Source: Clostridia bacterium
Lineage (GTDB): Bacteria; Bacillota_A; Clostridia; Oscillospirales; QAKW01
Assembly (NCBI GenBank): GCA_017396865.1
Contig: JAFQKO010000136.1
Location: 1-15,152 of the forward strand
Length of the DNA: 15,152 nucleotides
Direction of reading: 5' to 3'
Shown here: one piece after another, positions 1-7,755 of the stretch
Layout: the number at the start of each line of letters is the position of its first letter
Position numbering within the stretch: position 1 is the stretch's first letter
Notes under the pieces: model-generated
The model's input: the letters and a program-made list of their open reading frames with translations, nothing else
What the model was told of the DNA's origin: nothing
The model's database searches: none
Translations under genes and position numbers: made by a program

Positions 1-840
1 GATATCCTCGGGGCGCACCACAACGTCCACCTCAACGTTTTCGCCAAAGCCGGCGTCCACGCAGGGGAAGTCCACGCCCTCAAAGCGAACGAGGTAATCC
101 TTCAGCATCAGGCCGGGCAGGATGTTGCTCTCGCCGATAAAGTCGGCAACAAAGGGGTTGGTGGGCTCGTTGTAGATGTCCTCAGGGGTGCCGATCTGTT
201 GGATCAGGCCGTCCCTCATAACCACCACCGTGTCGCTCATGGTGAGCGCTTCTTCTTGGTCGTGGGTAACGTAAACGAAGGTGATCCCCATCTGCCGCTG
301 AATGCGGAGAAGCTCATTCTGCATCCCCTTGCGCAGCTTTAAGTCCAGCGCGCCGAGGGGCTCGTCCAAAAGCAGCACCTTGGGGTTGTTCACCAGCGCA
401 CGGGCGATGGCTACGCGCTGCTGCTGACCGCCCGAAAGGGAGGTGACGTTGCGCTTTTCATAGCCCTTGAGGTTCACCAGCGCCAGCATCTCATGTACCC
501 GATCGGCAATCTCCTTTTCGGGGGTCTTGGAGATGCGTAGGCCGAAGGCGATGTTATCAAAAACGTTGTAATGAGGGAAAAGGGCATAGCGCTGGAATAC
601 GGTGTTAACCTGCCGTTTGTGCGGCGGGAGCTTGCTGATGTCCCTTCCCTCGAAGAGAACGTGCCCTGCCGAGGGCTGAACAAAGCCTGCAATGGTACGC
701 AGGGTGGTTGTCTTGCCGCAACCGGAAGGGCCCAAGAGGGTCACAAATTCTTTATCTTTGATAGAGAGGTTGAAGTGATCCAATATCACCTCATTGTCAA
801 AGGATACATGAATGTCTTTTAATTCGATAATGTTTCCCAA
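1..840 (-). CDS. potA: Spermidine/putrescine ABC transporter ATP-binding protein, 3' end outside window
   Basis: ATPase subunit that powers polyamine import with the PotB/PotC membrane subunits and the PotD binding protein, acting at the inner face of the membrane. 280 codons are visible and the reading frame is open to the left edge. Reading the minus strand, I see Walker [10 protein letters not shown] at residues 37-45, a Q-loop near Q83 (FQRYALFPH), the signature LSGGQQQR at 135-142, Walker B LLLDEP at 156-161 and the H-loop H193 (VTHDQEEA). The sequence then runs into the start of the C-terminal TOBE-like part (VVVRPEDI). The spacing and these motifs fit the PotA/FbpC group best; PotA is preferred because of the N-terminal [11 protein letters not shown] and overall similarity, but another CUT2-like importer ATPase is possible. 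The start is a TTG at 838-840, as no ATG is available upstream. AGGAGGT at 853-859 precedes it by 12 bases, which is rather long. It has its own promoter (887-915). The potBCD genes should follow beyond the window. Confidence 0.93.
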   Translation of the reverse strand, partial: MGNIIELKDIHVSFDNEVILDHFNLSIKDKEFVTLLGPSGCGKTTTLRTIAGFVQPSAGHVLFEGRDISKLPPHKRQVNTVFQRYALFPHYNVFDNIAFGLRISKTPEKEIADRVHEMLALVNLKGYEKRNVTSLSGGQQQRVAIARALVNNPKVLLLDEPLGALDLKLRKGMQNELLRIQRQMGITFVYVTHDQEEALTMSDTVVVMRDGLIQQIGTPEDIYNEPTNPFVADFIGESNILPGLMLKDYLVRFEGVDFPCVDAGFGENVEVDVVVRPEDI

Positions 841-886
841 CTCTGTTTCCTTACCTCCTGAGTTTTCAAAAATTTTATCAGTTTAT

Positions 887-915
887 AATATAATCACTTC
901 TGCATAAAATGTCAA
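887..915 (-). promoter_or_regulatory. Sigma-A promoter of potA
   Basis: On the minus strand a perfect -35 box TTGACA (915-910) is followed after 17 bases by TATATT (892-887). The predicted transcription start is near 880, giving a leader of about 40 bases that contains the AGGAGGT ribosome binding site at 853-859. The rest of 861-1049 is AT-rich and shows nothing else I can name. Confidence 0.75.
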
Positions 916-1049
916 TAAAAAAACGCAAAAAAAGTCATATTTTTTCATAAAATTTTTGGAAGTTTTCGCAAAAGCCCAGCGGCCGTTTCGGGTATCCTCT
1001 GTATTGCTCTGTTTTTCTCTGAAATACTTCGTTTTCCTAACTTTTTTTC

Positions 1050-1087
1050 AAAAAACGAATTGCGGCTCTGCTTTGCAGAACCGCAAT
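1050..1087 (-). terminator. Rho-independent terminator of spoIIGA-sigE
   Basis: Inverted repeat with 13-base arms (1059-1071 and 1075-1087; one C/A mismatch) and a 3-base loop. On the minus strand it is followed by TCG and six T (1055-1050). It begins 5 bases after the sigE stop codon and separates sigE from the potA promoter. Confidence 0.85.
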
Positions 1088-1091
1088 CGGA

Positions 1092-1808
1092 TCATATGTT
1101 TTTTTCGATCTCCTTTCGCAGGCGGGAGATGATCTTTTTCTCCAGCCGCGAGATGTAGGATTGGCTGATGCCGAGAATATCGGCCACCTCCTTCTGGGTC
1201 ATCTCCCGATAGCCGCCCAAGCCGAAGCGCATCTCCATGATCATCCGCTCCCGCATCGGAATTCGCTCTAAAGCGGCGTGAAGGATCTGCCGCTCGATGT
1301 CCTCCTCTAAGCTTTTGGAAACGCTGTCGGCATCGGTGCCTAAGATGTCCGAGAGCAAAAGCTCGTTGCCGTCCCAATCGATGTTGAGCGGCTCGTCGAG
1401 GGAGATCTCCACCCGCTGGGAGTGGTTTTTGCGCAAAAACATCAGGATCTCATTCTCAATACAACGGGAGGCGTAGGTGGCGAGCTTGATGTTTTTGTCC
1501 GATCGAAAGGTGTTGATCGCCTTGATCAGCCCGATGGAGCCGATGGAGATGAGGTCGTCGGCGGCGATGCCGGTGTTCTCAAACCGCTTGGCGATGTATA
1601 CCACCAAGCGTAAATTGTGCTCGATCAACTTTTGCACCGCATAGGGCTCGCCCTGATCGAGGGCGCGGATGTATTGCTGCTCCTCCTCGGGCGAGAGGGG
1701 CGGCGGCAGGGTTACGTAGCCGTTGGCGTAGTGAACCCGTCCCGCTAATTTTTGCAGCAGCTTGGCAAGGGCGGGGTGGTAGGTGAGGTAATAGCGCAGA
1801 ACGTTCAT
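1092..1808 (-). CDS. sigE: RNA polymerase sporulation sigma factor SigE (pro-sigma-E)
   Basis: Mother-cell-specific sigma factor of early sporulation, made as an inactive membrane-associated precursor. It has 238 aa; Bacillus subtilis SigE has 239. The N-terminus (about residues 1-27, [20 protein letters not shown]) is an amphipathic pro-sequence, followed by LPPPLS (34-39), which aligns with the start of the B. subtilis mature region. Region 2 carries [33 protein letters not shown] and [19 protein letters not shown]. The SigE hallmark [19 protein letters not shown] is present. Region 4 ends with [21 protein letters not shown], the helix-turn-helix that reads the -35 box. The ATG at 1808 overlaps the spoIIGA stop codon as ATGA, and a GGAG lies just upstream, so the two are probably translationally coupled. 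The frame stays open far upstream through spoIIGA, but the homologous N-terminus fixes this start. Cleavage is expected near V25-Y27 by SpoIIGA. The usual downstream neighbour sigG is absent. Confidence 0.97.
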   Translation of the reverse strand: MNVLRYYLTYHPALAKLLQKLAGRVHYANGYVTLPPPLSPEEEQQYIRALDQGEPYAVQKLIEHNLRLVVYIAKRFENTGIAADDLISIGSIGLIKAINTFRSDKNIKLATYASRCIENEILMFLRKNHSQRVEISLDEPLNIDWDGNELLLSDILGTDADSVSKSLEEDIERQILHAALERIPMRERMIMEMRFGLGGYREMTQKEVADILGISQSYISRLEKKIISRLRKEIEKNI

Positions 1809-2656
1809 AGATGACTCCAATCTCTGTGTAATAATGCTTGAAAACGGTTGTCGGCGGAAAGAGGATGTAGGGTGATCCCGATCAGGGCGCGCCGCGGGGT
1901 GCCGTCCACCGTCAGGCGTTGGGGGCGATAGGCATAGATCAGCAGCCGCTTGCCCGAGGCATCGGTGTAGGGCAAAAGGCGCAGCTTGAGCTGCGGAAAC
2001 TGCTCGTTGAGCCGCGGCAGGGCTGTGGCATCGCTGTGCAGCGCCGCCTGCAAAACATCGTGCGGCAGGTCGATGCTGTCCCATTGGCAGAGGATCACCG
2101 GCAGCAGTGTAATGGGATCGTAAAGAGAATTGCCGGTATCCAGAAGGGCAAGCAGGGTGCGTTCGTCCACCTGCAGCGTATGTAGAAAGGAGCGCTCCTT
2201 GGCGCGGTTGAGCAGATGAAAGAAAACGCGGGTGAACCCGTAAAAGCCGAAGGCCAATGCCAAGAGCAGCCAAAGGGGCAGATCCATGTAGTAAACGCCG
2301 TTGACCGCGCGTATGCGGCTGCCTGCATCGGTAAAGGCATAGAAGGCATACATCCCGCCGCCGAAAATGCAATGGGCGGCGAAATAGATCAGCGCCGTTC
2401 GCCCGAAGGTGGAAAGCCGCTCGAAGGGGAAGGAGATCAGCAGCAAAAGAGCAGGCAGCGCCAGCTTGATCAGCAGCATCAGCAGGGTGGGCAGCGCGGC
2501 GAAAAAGAGCAGGCAGCCGCAAAGCGCCCCAACCGCCGCACCGAGCAGCAGCCGTCGGGCACGCACCTTCCGATCGGCGATCAGTGCGGTGGTGGCCAAA
2601 AGCAGGGTGTCCATCATCCAATTTGTGAAGAATAAAACGTCAACGTAGATAATCAT
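1805..2656 (-). CDS. spoIIGA: Sigma-E processing aspartyl peptidase SpoIIGA
   Basis: Membrane-embedded protease that removes the pro-sequence of sigma-E after asymmetric septation, when triggered by SpoIIR from the forespore. 283 aa (B. subtilis 309). About five hydrophobic segments fill the N-terminal half: roughly residues 1-26, 36-55, 57-78, 88-108 and 125-148. The C-terminal half is soluble and carries the aspartyl-protease motif [11 protein letters not shown], with the catalytic Asp at residue 173; B. subtilis has DSGNQLYDP. The start chosen is the ATG at 2656 because [13 protein letters not shown] aligns with the B. subtilis N-terminus MKIYLDV. An in-frame TTG at 2701 would add 15 unlikely residues. 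GGAGG lies only one base from this ATG, too close for a normal ribosome binding site (see findings). The stop codon overlaps the sigE start. Confidence 0.93.
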   Translation of the reverse strand: MIIYVDVLFFTNWMMDTLLLATTALIADRKVRARRLLLGAAVGALCGCLLFFAALPTLLMLLIKLALPALLLLISFPFERLSTFGRTALIYFAAHCIFGGGMYAFYAFTDAGSRIRAVNGVYYMDLPLWLLLALAFGFYGFTRVFFHLLNRAKERSFLHTLQVDERTLLALLDTGNSLYDPITLLPVILCQWDSIDLPHDVLQAALHSDATALPRLNEQFPQLKLRLLPYTDASGKRLLIYAYRPQRLTVDGTPRRALIGITLHPLSADNRFQALLHRDWSHL

Positions 2657-2662
2657 GCCTCC

Positions 2663-2696
2663 ATTATAGCACCCGCCCTCTGCCGAAGGTGTCGAA
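2663..2696 (-). promoter_or_regulatory. Putative Spo0A-activated spoIIG promoter with two 0A boxes
   Basis: On the plus strand two matches to the Spo0A box TGNCGAA stand in tandem: TGCCGAA at 2681-2687 and TGTCGAA at 2690-2696. On the minus strand (the direction of spoIIGA) these read TTCGACA and TTCGGCA. A perfect TATAAT follows at 2668-2663. The -35-like CGACA part of the first box is 21 bases from TATAAT. The B. subtilis spoIIG promoter is known as a sigma-A promoter with an abnormally long (22 bp) spacer activated by Spo0A~P at boxes near the -35, so the layout fits. The boxes start 9 bases apart rather than the 10 seen in abrB. Function is inferred. Confidence 0.6.
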
Positions 2697-2717
2697 AGCA
2701 ATCGATAAGAAAAAAGA

Positions 2718-2746
2718 TTGTAAATTCCTATTATTTATGTTAGAAT
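2718..2746 (+). promoter_or_regulatory. Sigma-A promoter of the rluD-polA-rimI-tsaD operon
   Basis: TTGTAA (2718-2723), a 17-base spacer and TAGAAT (2741-2746) in the AT-rich divergent gap. The predicted start near 2753 would leave about 28 bases before the TTG at 2781 but only 10 before the ATG at 2763, which helps choose the start of the first gene. Confidence 0.6.
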
Positions 2747-2780
2747 ATAATATAATTATAGAATGGGAGCAGTATGGGCT

Positions 2781-3713
2781 TTGGATTATCGCAAGATCAC
2801 CTATGAAATCGAAGAGCAGGATGCAGGCCGCACCGTTCTTTCCTACCTGAAGGAGCGGGGCTATTCCTCCCGTGTGCTGGCGGGGCTGAAGCGCAATCCC
2901 TATGGCATCACCATCGGGCGCAAGCGGGTCACCGTCCAAAAGCAGCTTAAAAAGGGGGATGCCCTCACCGTGCGGATCGCCAATCGGGAGGCGCAGGCCA
3001 ATAATGAGCATATTCAGCCGGTGGATCTGCCCCTTTCGGTGCTTTATGAGGATGAGGACGTGCTGGTGGTGGATAAGCCGCCCCACCTGGCAACCCACCC
3101 CTCTCTCGGCAACCACGGCGCCACCCTTGCGGGCGCGGTGGCCCATTACCTGCTTCAATCCAATAAAGAATTTGTTTTTCGCCCCGTCCATCGGCTGGAT
3201 AAGGATACCAGCGGCGCCATCCTGCTGGGCAAAAATGCCCATAGCGCAGGGGTGCTGGGCGAGGATTTGAAAAAGAATCAAGTGCAGCGAACCTACCTTG
3301 CTGTTTTGGAGGGCAGCCTGCCCCAAAAGGAGGGTACGGTGGATGCCCCCATTGCCCGCGTGCCCGGCTCGGTGCTGGCGCGGCAGGTCGATCCCGAGGG
3401 GGATCGGGCGGTTACCCATTATTGGGTATTGGCGGAGGGCGGCGGCATCAGCCTGGTGCGGCTGAAGCTGGATACCGGCCGCACCCATCAGATTCGGGTG
3501 CATATGGCCCACCTCGGCGCGCCCGTTGCGGGAGACTTTCTCTACGGGAAAGAGGATCCTGCCCTCGGGCGGCAGGCGCTCCATTCCGAAACCTTGGAAT
3601 TTACCCAGCCGATCAGCGGCGAACGGATTACCCTGCGGGCTCCGTTGCCTGAGGATCTCAAGCAATATTTAATCAACAGATTGGGAGAAAACGATGAAAT
3701 TATTGATCTTTGA
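2781..3713 (+). CDS. RluA-family 23S rRNA pseudouridine synthase (RluD-like)
   Basis: Converts specific uridines of large-subunit rRNA to pseudouridine in the cytoplasm. 310 aa. An S4-like RNA-binding domain occupies roughly residues 8-75 (RTVLSYLKERGYSSRVL ... KKGDALTVRI). The catalytic domain follows, with ILYED-type VLYEDEDVLVVDKPPHL at about 91-107 and the hallmark HRLDKDTSG, whose catalytic Asp is residue 140. RTHQIRVHMAHLGAPVAGDFLYG near the C-terminus is also typical of RluA/RluC/RluD proteins. Start choice: TTG at 2781 has GGGAG (2765-2769) 11 bases upstream and gives MDYRKITYEIEEQDAG, like homologues. The in-frame ATG at 2763 has no ribosome binding site and would add only MGAVWA. 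The last 20 bases overlap polA, so the two are co-transcribed. The exact target uridine cannot be told from sequence (RluD, YlyB and YhcT types look alike). Confidence 0.9.
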   Translation: MDYRKITYEIEEQDAGRTVLSYLKERGYSSRVLAGLKRNPYGITIGRKRVTVQKQLKKGDALTVRIANREAQANNEHIQPVDLPLSVLYEDEDVLVVDKPPHLATHPSLGNHGATLAGAVAHYLLQSNKEFVFRPVHRLDKDTSGAILLGKNAHSAGVLGEDLKKNQVQRTYLAVLEGSLPQKEGTVDAPIARVPGSVLARQVDPEGDRAVTHYWVLAEGGGISLVRLKLDTGRTHQIRVHMAHLGAPVAGDFLYGKEDPALGRQALHSETLEFTQPISGERITLRAPLPEDLKQYLINRLGENDEIIDL

Positions 3714-6168
3714 CGGCAACTCCATCATCAACCGAGCCTATTATGCCATTCGCACCCTCTCCAATAAGGCGGGTCAGCCCACCAACGGCATCTTCGGCTT
3801 TTTGAAGATCTATCATAAATATTTTGAAATTTCGAAACCCGATATGGTTGCCGTGGCGTTCGATCTGCGGGAGAAGACCTTCCGCCATAAAATGTATGCC
3901 GATTATAAGGCGCAGCGCAAGGGGATGCCCGATGATCTGGCAGCGCAGATGGAGCCGTTGAAGGAAATTTTGCGTGCCATGAACGTATCCATTCTGGAGC
4001 TGGCAGGCTATGAGGCCGATGACGTGATCGGCACCGTCAGCAAGTTTTGCGTGGATAACGGCTATGAATGTGATATCGTTTCGGGAGATCGGGACGATTT
4101 TCAGCTGGTGGGCAACGGGGTTCGCCTGCTGATGCCGGTTACCCGTCCCGGCGGCTCGGAAACGGAAATCTATGATGTTGCCGCGGTGGAGGAAAAATAC
4201 GGCCTGACCCCCGCGCAGATGATCGATCTCAAATCCATTATGGGAGATACCTCCGATAATATTAAGGGCGTGCCGGGGATCGGCGAAAAGGGTGCGCTGG
4301 AGCTGATCCGTACCTACGGTACGCTGGATGGCGTTTATGCCCATCTGGAGGAGCTCAAGCCCGCCCTGCGTACCAAGCTGGAAAACGGCGCAGAATCGGC
4401 GCGGCTTTCCTATGAGCTGGCCAAGATCTGCCGCGAGGTCCCCATCGAACTGAAGGCCGAGGCGCTGCAGGTTTCGGATTATAACGTACCTGCTCTGGCG
4501 GCGCTGCTCTCCGAGCTGGAGCTGGAGAGTATCATGACCCTCTTTAACGTGAAAGAGCCGTTGGTGATGGAAAAGCCTGCGGTTTTGGATGGGGTTGCCG
4601 CCGACTATCTGGAGTATTTTAAGCAAGAAGGGCTTTATTTCATCCGAACCGACGGGTTTTATGCCCGCTATCGGGATCAGGTGGTGCGGATGGCCGATGG
4701 AGAATGCTTGCTCGGTCAGGTGGAAAAGATCTATACCTACGATGCCAAGCCCTTTTATGGGATGGACTATGCGGGCGAGCCCTATTTCGATTGCTTGGTG
4801 GCGGCCTACGTGGCCGATCCGGGGGATCAGTATGATCTGCCCCACTTATTAAAGGAATATACCGATAAAAACGCCGAGCGCCCCGAGGATTGCGTGGCGG
4901 CGTTGCCGCAGCTTTGCGAAGCGCTTTTGCAACGCATTGAGGAGAACGGACAGCAAAAGCTGCTTTACGAGGTGGAATTCCCGCTCACCGTGGTGTTGGC
5001 GGATATGGAGGCCCGTGGCTTTGCGGTGGAAAAGGAGCGGCTTGCCGCCTATACCGAGCAGCTTGCGGAGCATATTGCCACCCTTGAAACCGAAATCCAA
5101 ACGCTGGCAGGCGAAGAATTCAATCTCAATTCTCCCCGTCAGCTGGGGGAGATCCTGTTTGTGAAGATGGGGCTGAAGGGCGGTAAAAAGACCAAGACCG
5201 GCTATTCCACCAATGCCGACGTATTGGAAAAGCTTAAAGGCGAGCCGATCGTGGCAAAGATCTTGGAATATCGCAAATATGCCAAGCTGCGCTCCACCTA
5301 CGGCGAGGGGCTTTTGAAGCTGATCGAGGAGGATGGCCGTATCCGCACCACCTATAATCAGACGGTGACCCAAACGGGGCGGATCTCATCCTCCGAGCCG
5401 AATTTGCAGAATATTCCCGTGCGGGACGAGCTGGGGAGGGAGCTGCGCAGAATGTTCGTTGCCAAGAGCAGCGATTATCTGCTGCTGGATGCCGACTATT
5501 CTCAGATCGAGCTGCGGGTGTTGGCGCATATTGCCAAGGATGCAACGATGATCCGTGCCTTCCGTGAGCGGGAGGATATCCATACCGTTACCGCCGCTAC
5601 CGTGTTCGGTGTGCCTGCTTTTATGGTGACGCCCGAGATGCGCCGCCATGCTAAGGCGGTTAATTTCGGTATTGTCTACGGCATCTCCGATTTCTCGCTG
5701 GCAGGGGATATCGGGGTTTCCAAAAAAGAGGCCAAGGCTTATATCGATCAGTATTTGGAGAAATACAGCGGTGTTCGCAGTTATATGACCGACATTGTGG
5801 AGCAGGCCAAGCGGGACGGCTACGTTACGACCCTGCTGGGTCGCCGCCGCTATCTGCCGGAGCTGAAATCCTCCAATTTCATTCAGCGCTCCTTTGGGGA
5901 GCGGGTGGCGCTCAATACCCCTATTCAGGGTACCGCCGCCGATATCATCAAGATCGCCATGGTGCGGGTGTGGAAGGCCTTGCGCAAGGAGGGGCTGGAT
6001 GCCCACTTGATTTTACAGGTGCACGATGAACTGATTTTGGAATGCAACCGCGCCGACGCCGACCGCGCCGCGGCGCTTTTGCAGCGGGAGATGGAGCAGG
6101 CAAGCGATCTTTCGGTTGCCATGCTGGCGGAGGTGTCCCGCGGGGAGAGCTGGTATGACTGTAAGTAA
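3694..6168 (+). CDS. polA: DNA polymerase I, proofreading-deficient type
   Basis: Family A polymerase for Okazaki fragment maturation and repair gap filling. 824 aa. The 5'-3' exonuclease domain (about 1-290) shows FDGNSIINRAYYA with D7, GYEADDVIGT with D109/D110 and GDRDDFQLV with D132/D134/D135, then the helix-hairpin-helix region GVPGIGEKGALELI. The middle domain (about 295-420) is reduced and lacks the DTE exonuclease motif and other 3'-5' exonuclease carboxylates, so proofreading should be absent, as in Bacillus and Thermus PolA. The polymerase domain (about 425-824) has TGRISSSEPNLQNIP, motif A DYSQIELR with D601, motif B RRHAKAVNFGIVYG with K654, F658 and Y662, and motif C VHDEL with D778. 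The ATG at 3694 follows GGGAGAAAACG and lies inside the end of the pseudouridine synthase gene. The 3' end overlaps rimI by 14 bases. All key polymerase residues are intact. Confidence 0.98.
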   Translation: MKLLIFDGNSIINRAYYAIRTLSNKAGQPTNGIFGFLKIYHKYFEISKPDMVAVAFDLREKTFRHKMYADYKAQRKGMPDDLAAQMEPLKEILRAMNVSILELAGYEADDVIGTVSKFCVDNGYECDIVSGDRDDFQLVGNGVRLLMPVTRPGGSETEIYDVAAVEEKYGLTPAQMIDLKSIMGDTSDNIKGVPGIGEKGALELIRTYGTLDGVYAHLEELKPALRTKLENGAESARLSYELAKICREVPIELKAEALQVSDYNVPALAALLSELELESIMTLFNVKEPLVMEKPAVLDGVAADYLEYFKQEGLYFIRTDGFYARYRDQVVRMADGECLLGQVEKIYTYDAKPFYGMDYAGEPYFDCLVAAYVADPGDQYDLPHLLKEYTDKNAERPEDCVAALPQLCEALLQRIEENGQQKLLYEVEFPLTVVLADMEARGFAVEKERLAAYTEQLAEHIATLETEIQTLAGEEFNLNSPRQLGEILFVKMGLKGGKKTKTGYSTNADVLEKLKGEPIVAKILEYRKYAKLRSTYGEGLLKLIEEDGRIRTTYNQTVTQTGRISSSEPNLQNIPVRDELGRELRRMFVAKSSDYLLLDADYSQIELRVLAHIAKDATMIRAFREREDIHTVTAATVFGVPAFMVTPEMRRHAKAVNFGIVYGISDFSLAGDIGVSKKEAKAYIDQYLEKYSGVRSYMTDIVEQAKRDGYVTTLLGRRRYLPELKSSNFIQRSFGERVALNTPIQGTAADIIKIAMVRVWKALRKEGLDAHLILQVHDELILECNRADADRAAALLQREMEQASDLSVAMLAEVSRGESWYDCK

Positions 6169-6598
6169 AATGAGGTTGGACGAGGTCTTCGCCGTGGCCC
6201 AATTGGATCGGGCGCTCTTTTCGGCGGAAAGCTGGAGCGAGCGGGCCTTTGCCGATTCCCTTGCGGATGAGAGCCGCCGCTTTTGGGTGGCCAAGGAGGG
6301 AGAAGCGCTGTTGGGTTTTTGCGGGCTTTCCGTCAGCTTTGAGCAGGGGGATATTCTGAATATCGCCGTCGATCCCGCCCACCGCCAAAAGGGAGTGGGG
6401 GAGGCGCTGTTGCGTACCGCAATCGAGGCCTTTACCGCCCTGGGCGGCAAGGAACTCTTTTTGGAGGTGCGCGCCTCCAATGCGCCCGCCCGCCGTTTAT
6501 ATGAAAAATGTGGCTTTCTGCCCATCGGCACCCGCCGCAATTATTATCAACAACCCGCCGAGGACGGCGTGATCTACAAACTTGAGGTAACAGAATGA
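6155..6598 (+). CDS. rimI: Ribosomal protein S18 alanine N-acetyltransferase
   Basis: GNAT-fold enzyme that transfers an acetyl group from acetyl-CoA to the N-terminal alanine of ribosomal protein S18. 147 aa, close to E. coli RimI (148). Seen: SWSERAF near the N-terminus; ILNIAVDPAHRQKGVGEALL, with the R/Q-x-x-G-x-G/A acetyl-CoA loop; LEVRASNAPARRLYEKCGF, with the candidate catalytic Glu104 and Tyr116 corresponding to E103/Y115 of E. coli; and the terminal R-x-YY motif (RRNYYQQP). The ATG at 6155 follows GGGGAG with a spacing of about 8. An upstream in-frame start at 6116 lies deeper in polA and encodes no family sequence. The ATGA overlap with tsaD at 6595-6598 implies coupling. Pairing with tsaD is a conserved bacterial arrangement; tsaB and tsaE, which often sit beside them, are not in the window. 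Confidence 0.93.
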   Translation: MTVSKMRLDEVFAVAQLDRALFSAESWSERAFADSLADESRRFWVAKEGEALLGFCGLSVSFEQGDILNIAVDPAHRQKGVGEALLRTAIEAFTALGGKELFLEVRASNAPARRLYEKCGFLPIGTRRNYYQQPAEDGVIYKLEVTE

Positions 6599-7608
6599 AC
6601 ATATTAAGCTTTGAAAGCTCCTGTGATGAAACCGCCGTTGCCATTGTGCGCGATGGGCGGGAGGTGGTGGCAAGCACCGTCATCTCGCAAATTGATATTC
6701 ATAAAATCTACGGTGGTGTGGTGCCGGAGATCGCCTCCCGCTGCCATATTGAAAAGATCTCTCAGCTGACGGAGGAATGTATCCGCCAAAGCGGGCTGAC
6801 CGAGGATGAGATCGATGCGGTGGCGGTCACCGCCGCTCCGGGCTTGATCGGTGCGCTGCTGGTGGGCTTGAATTTTGCAAAGGGCTATGCCTATGCCCAC
6901 AATCTGCCGCTGATCCCCGTGCATCATATTCGCGCCCACGTGGCGGCAAACTATATTGCCCATCCCGATCTCAAGCCGCCCTTTTTGGCGATGATCGTCA
7001 GCGGCGGGCATTCTCATATCGTTTTGGTGAAGGATTATACCGAGTATCAGATCCTCGGCCGCACCAAGGATGATGCCGCAGGCGAGGCCTTCGATAAGGG
7101 CGCGCGGGTTTTGGGGCTGCCCTATCCCGGCGGTGTGCATATGGATAAGCTGGCCAAGGAGGGCGATCCCAAGGCGGTGAAATTCCCGCGGGTGCATTTT
7201 AAGGACGACCCCTATGATTTCAGTTTTTCGGGCGTTAAGACCGCCATCGTCAATTATGTCCATAATGCCCGCCAAAAGGGCGTAGAGCTGAATTTGGCAG
7301 ATGTTGCCGCCTCCTACAGCGATGCTATTACCGGCATCCTGACCGAGAACTTTTTGAAGTGCGCCCGAGACCACGGTCAGAAGACCTTGGTGATCGCAGG
7401 CGGCGTCAGCGCCAACTCCATGCTGCGCAAAAAAATAACAGAGAGTAAAGATTCCGATATGGAATTGTTTATGCCGCCGCTCAGCCTTTGTGGCGATAAC
7501 GGCGCTATGGTCGGGGCTCAGGGCTATTATGAATTTCAGGCAGGTCAGGTGGCCGACTTGAACCTCAACGCCCTCTCGGCATACTCCATAGAAAACAAGT
7601 TATGTTAA
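6595..7608 (+). CDS. tsaD: tRNA N6-adenosine threonylcarbamoyltransferase TsaD
   Basis: Catalytic subunit (Kae1/YgjD/Gcp family) that moves threonylcarbamoyl from threonylcarbamoyl-AMP to A37 of ANN-decoding tRNAs, forming t6A together with TsaB and TsaE. 337 aa, the family's normal length. Seen: SSCDETAVAIV at 8-18; HHIRAH with metal ligands H111 and H115, the same numbers as in E. coli; MIVSGGHSHIV; TKDDAAGEAFDKGARVLGLPYPGG; SGVKTA; GGVSANSMLR; and CGDNGAMVGAQG with the third metal ligand D301. The ATG at 6595 has TGAGGT 7 bases upstream within rimI. It is the last gene of the overlapping operon that starts at 2718. No terminator is obvious after the stop. Confidence 0.98.
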   Translation: MNILSFESSCDETAVAIVRDGREVVASTVISQIDIHKIYGGVVPEIASRCHIEKISQLTEECIRQSGLTEDEIDAVAVTAAPGLIGALLVGLNFAKGYAYAHNLPLIPVHHIRAHVAANYIAHPDLKPPFLAMIVSGGHSHIVLVKDYTEYQILGRTKDDAAGEAFDKGARVLGLPYPGGVHMDKLAKEGDPKAVKFPRVHFKDDPYDFSFSGVKTAIVNYVHNARQKGVELNLADVAASYSDAITGILTENFLKCARDHGQKTLVIAGGVSANSMLRKKITESKDSDMELFMPPLSLCGDNGAMVGAQGYYEFQAGQVADLNLNALSAYSIENKLC

Positions 7609-7639
7609 CTAAATTATTGCACAGCCTTCCCTTCAAAAC

Positions 7640-7755
7640 CTGTTGATAACCCTGTTGAAATTGTGAAAAACCGCATTTCATCAAGGCTGATTTGTGGATA
7701 AAGCTGTTCAAATGTGGATAAAACGAAGGTTTCCATAACTGTTTTGGATAAAATT
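7640..7755. repeat. Cluster of DnaA-box-like repeats between tsaD and murJ
   Basis: The 215-base gap 7609-7823 holds two perfect copies of TGTGGATAA, the complement of the DnaA box TTATCCACA, at 7693-7701 and 7713-7721. Two one-mismatch copies lie at 7641-7649 (TGTTGATAA) and 7743-7751 (TTTGGATAA). All four face the same way; their starts are 52, 20 and 30 bases apart. Each is part of a larger degenerate unit beginning CTGTT or CTGAT (7640, 7652, 7687, 7704, 7739), the one at 7652 having a decayed box (TTGTGAAAA). A 7-base inverted repeat CAGCCTT/AAGGCTG (7622-7628, 7683-7689) frames the left part. DnaA binding is inferred from the box match only. Confidence 0.7.

Noticed and set aside
1809..2621. 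The sigE reading frame stays open 813 bases upstream, giving a 509-aa ORF
   Set aside because: This part lies out of frame inside spoIIGA, is low-complexity Ala/Arg/Pro-rich and has no family resemblance; the SigE N-terminus fixes the start at 1808.
2664..4845. Long minus-strand ORFs (333 and 381 codons) opposite the pseudouridine synthase and polA
   Set aside because: They are antisense shadows of clear protein-coding genes, with His/Gln/Gly-rich composition and no ribosome binding site or recognisable domain.
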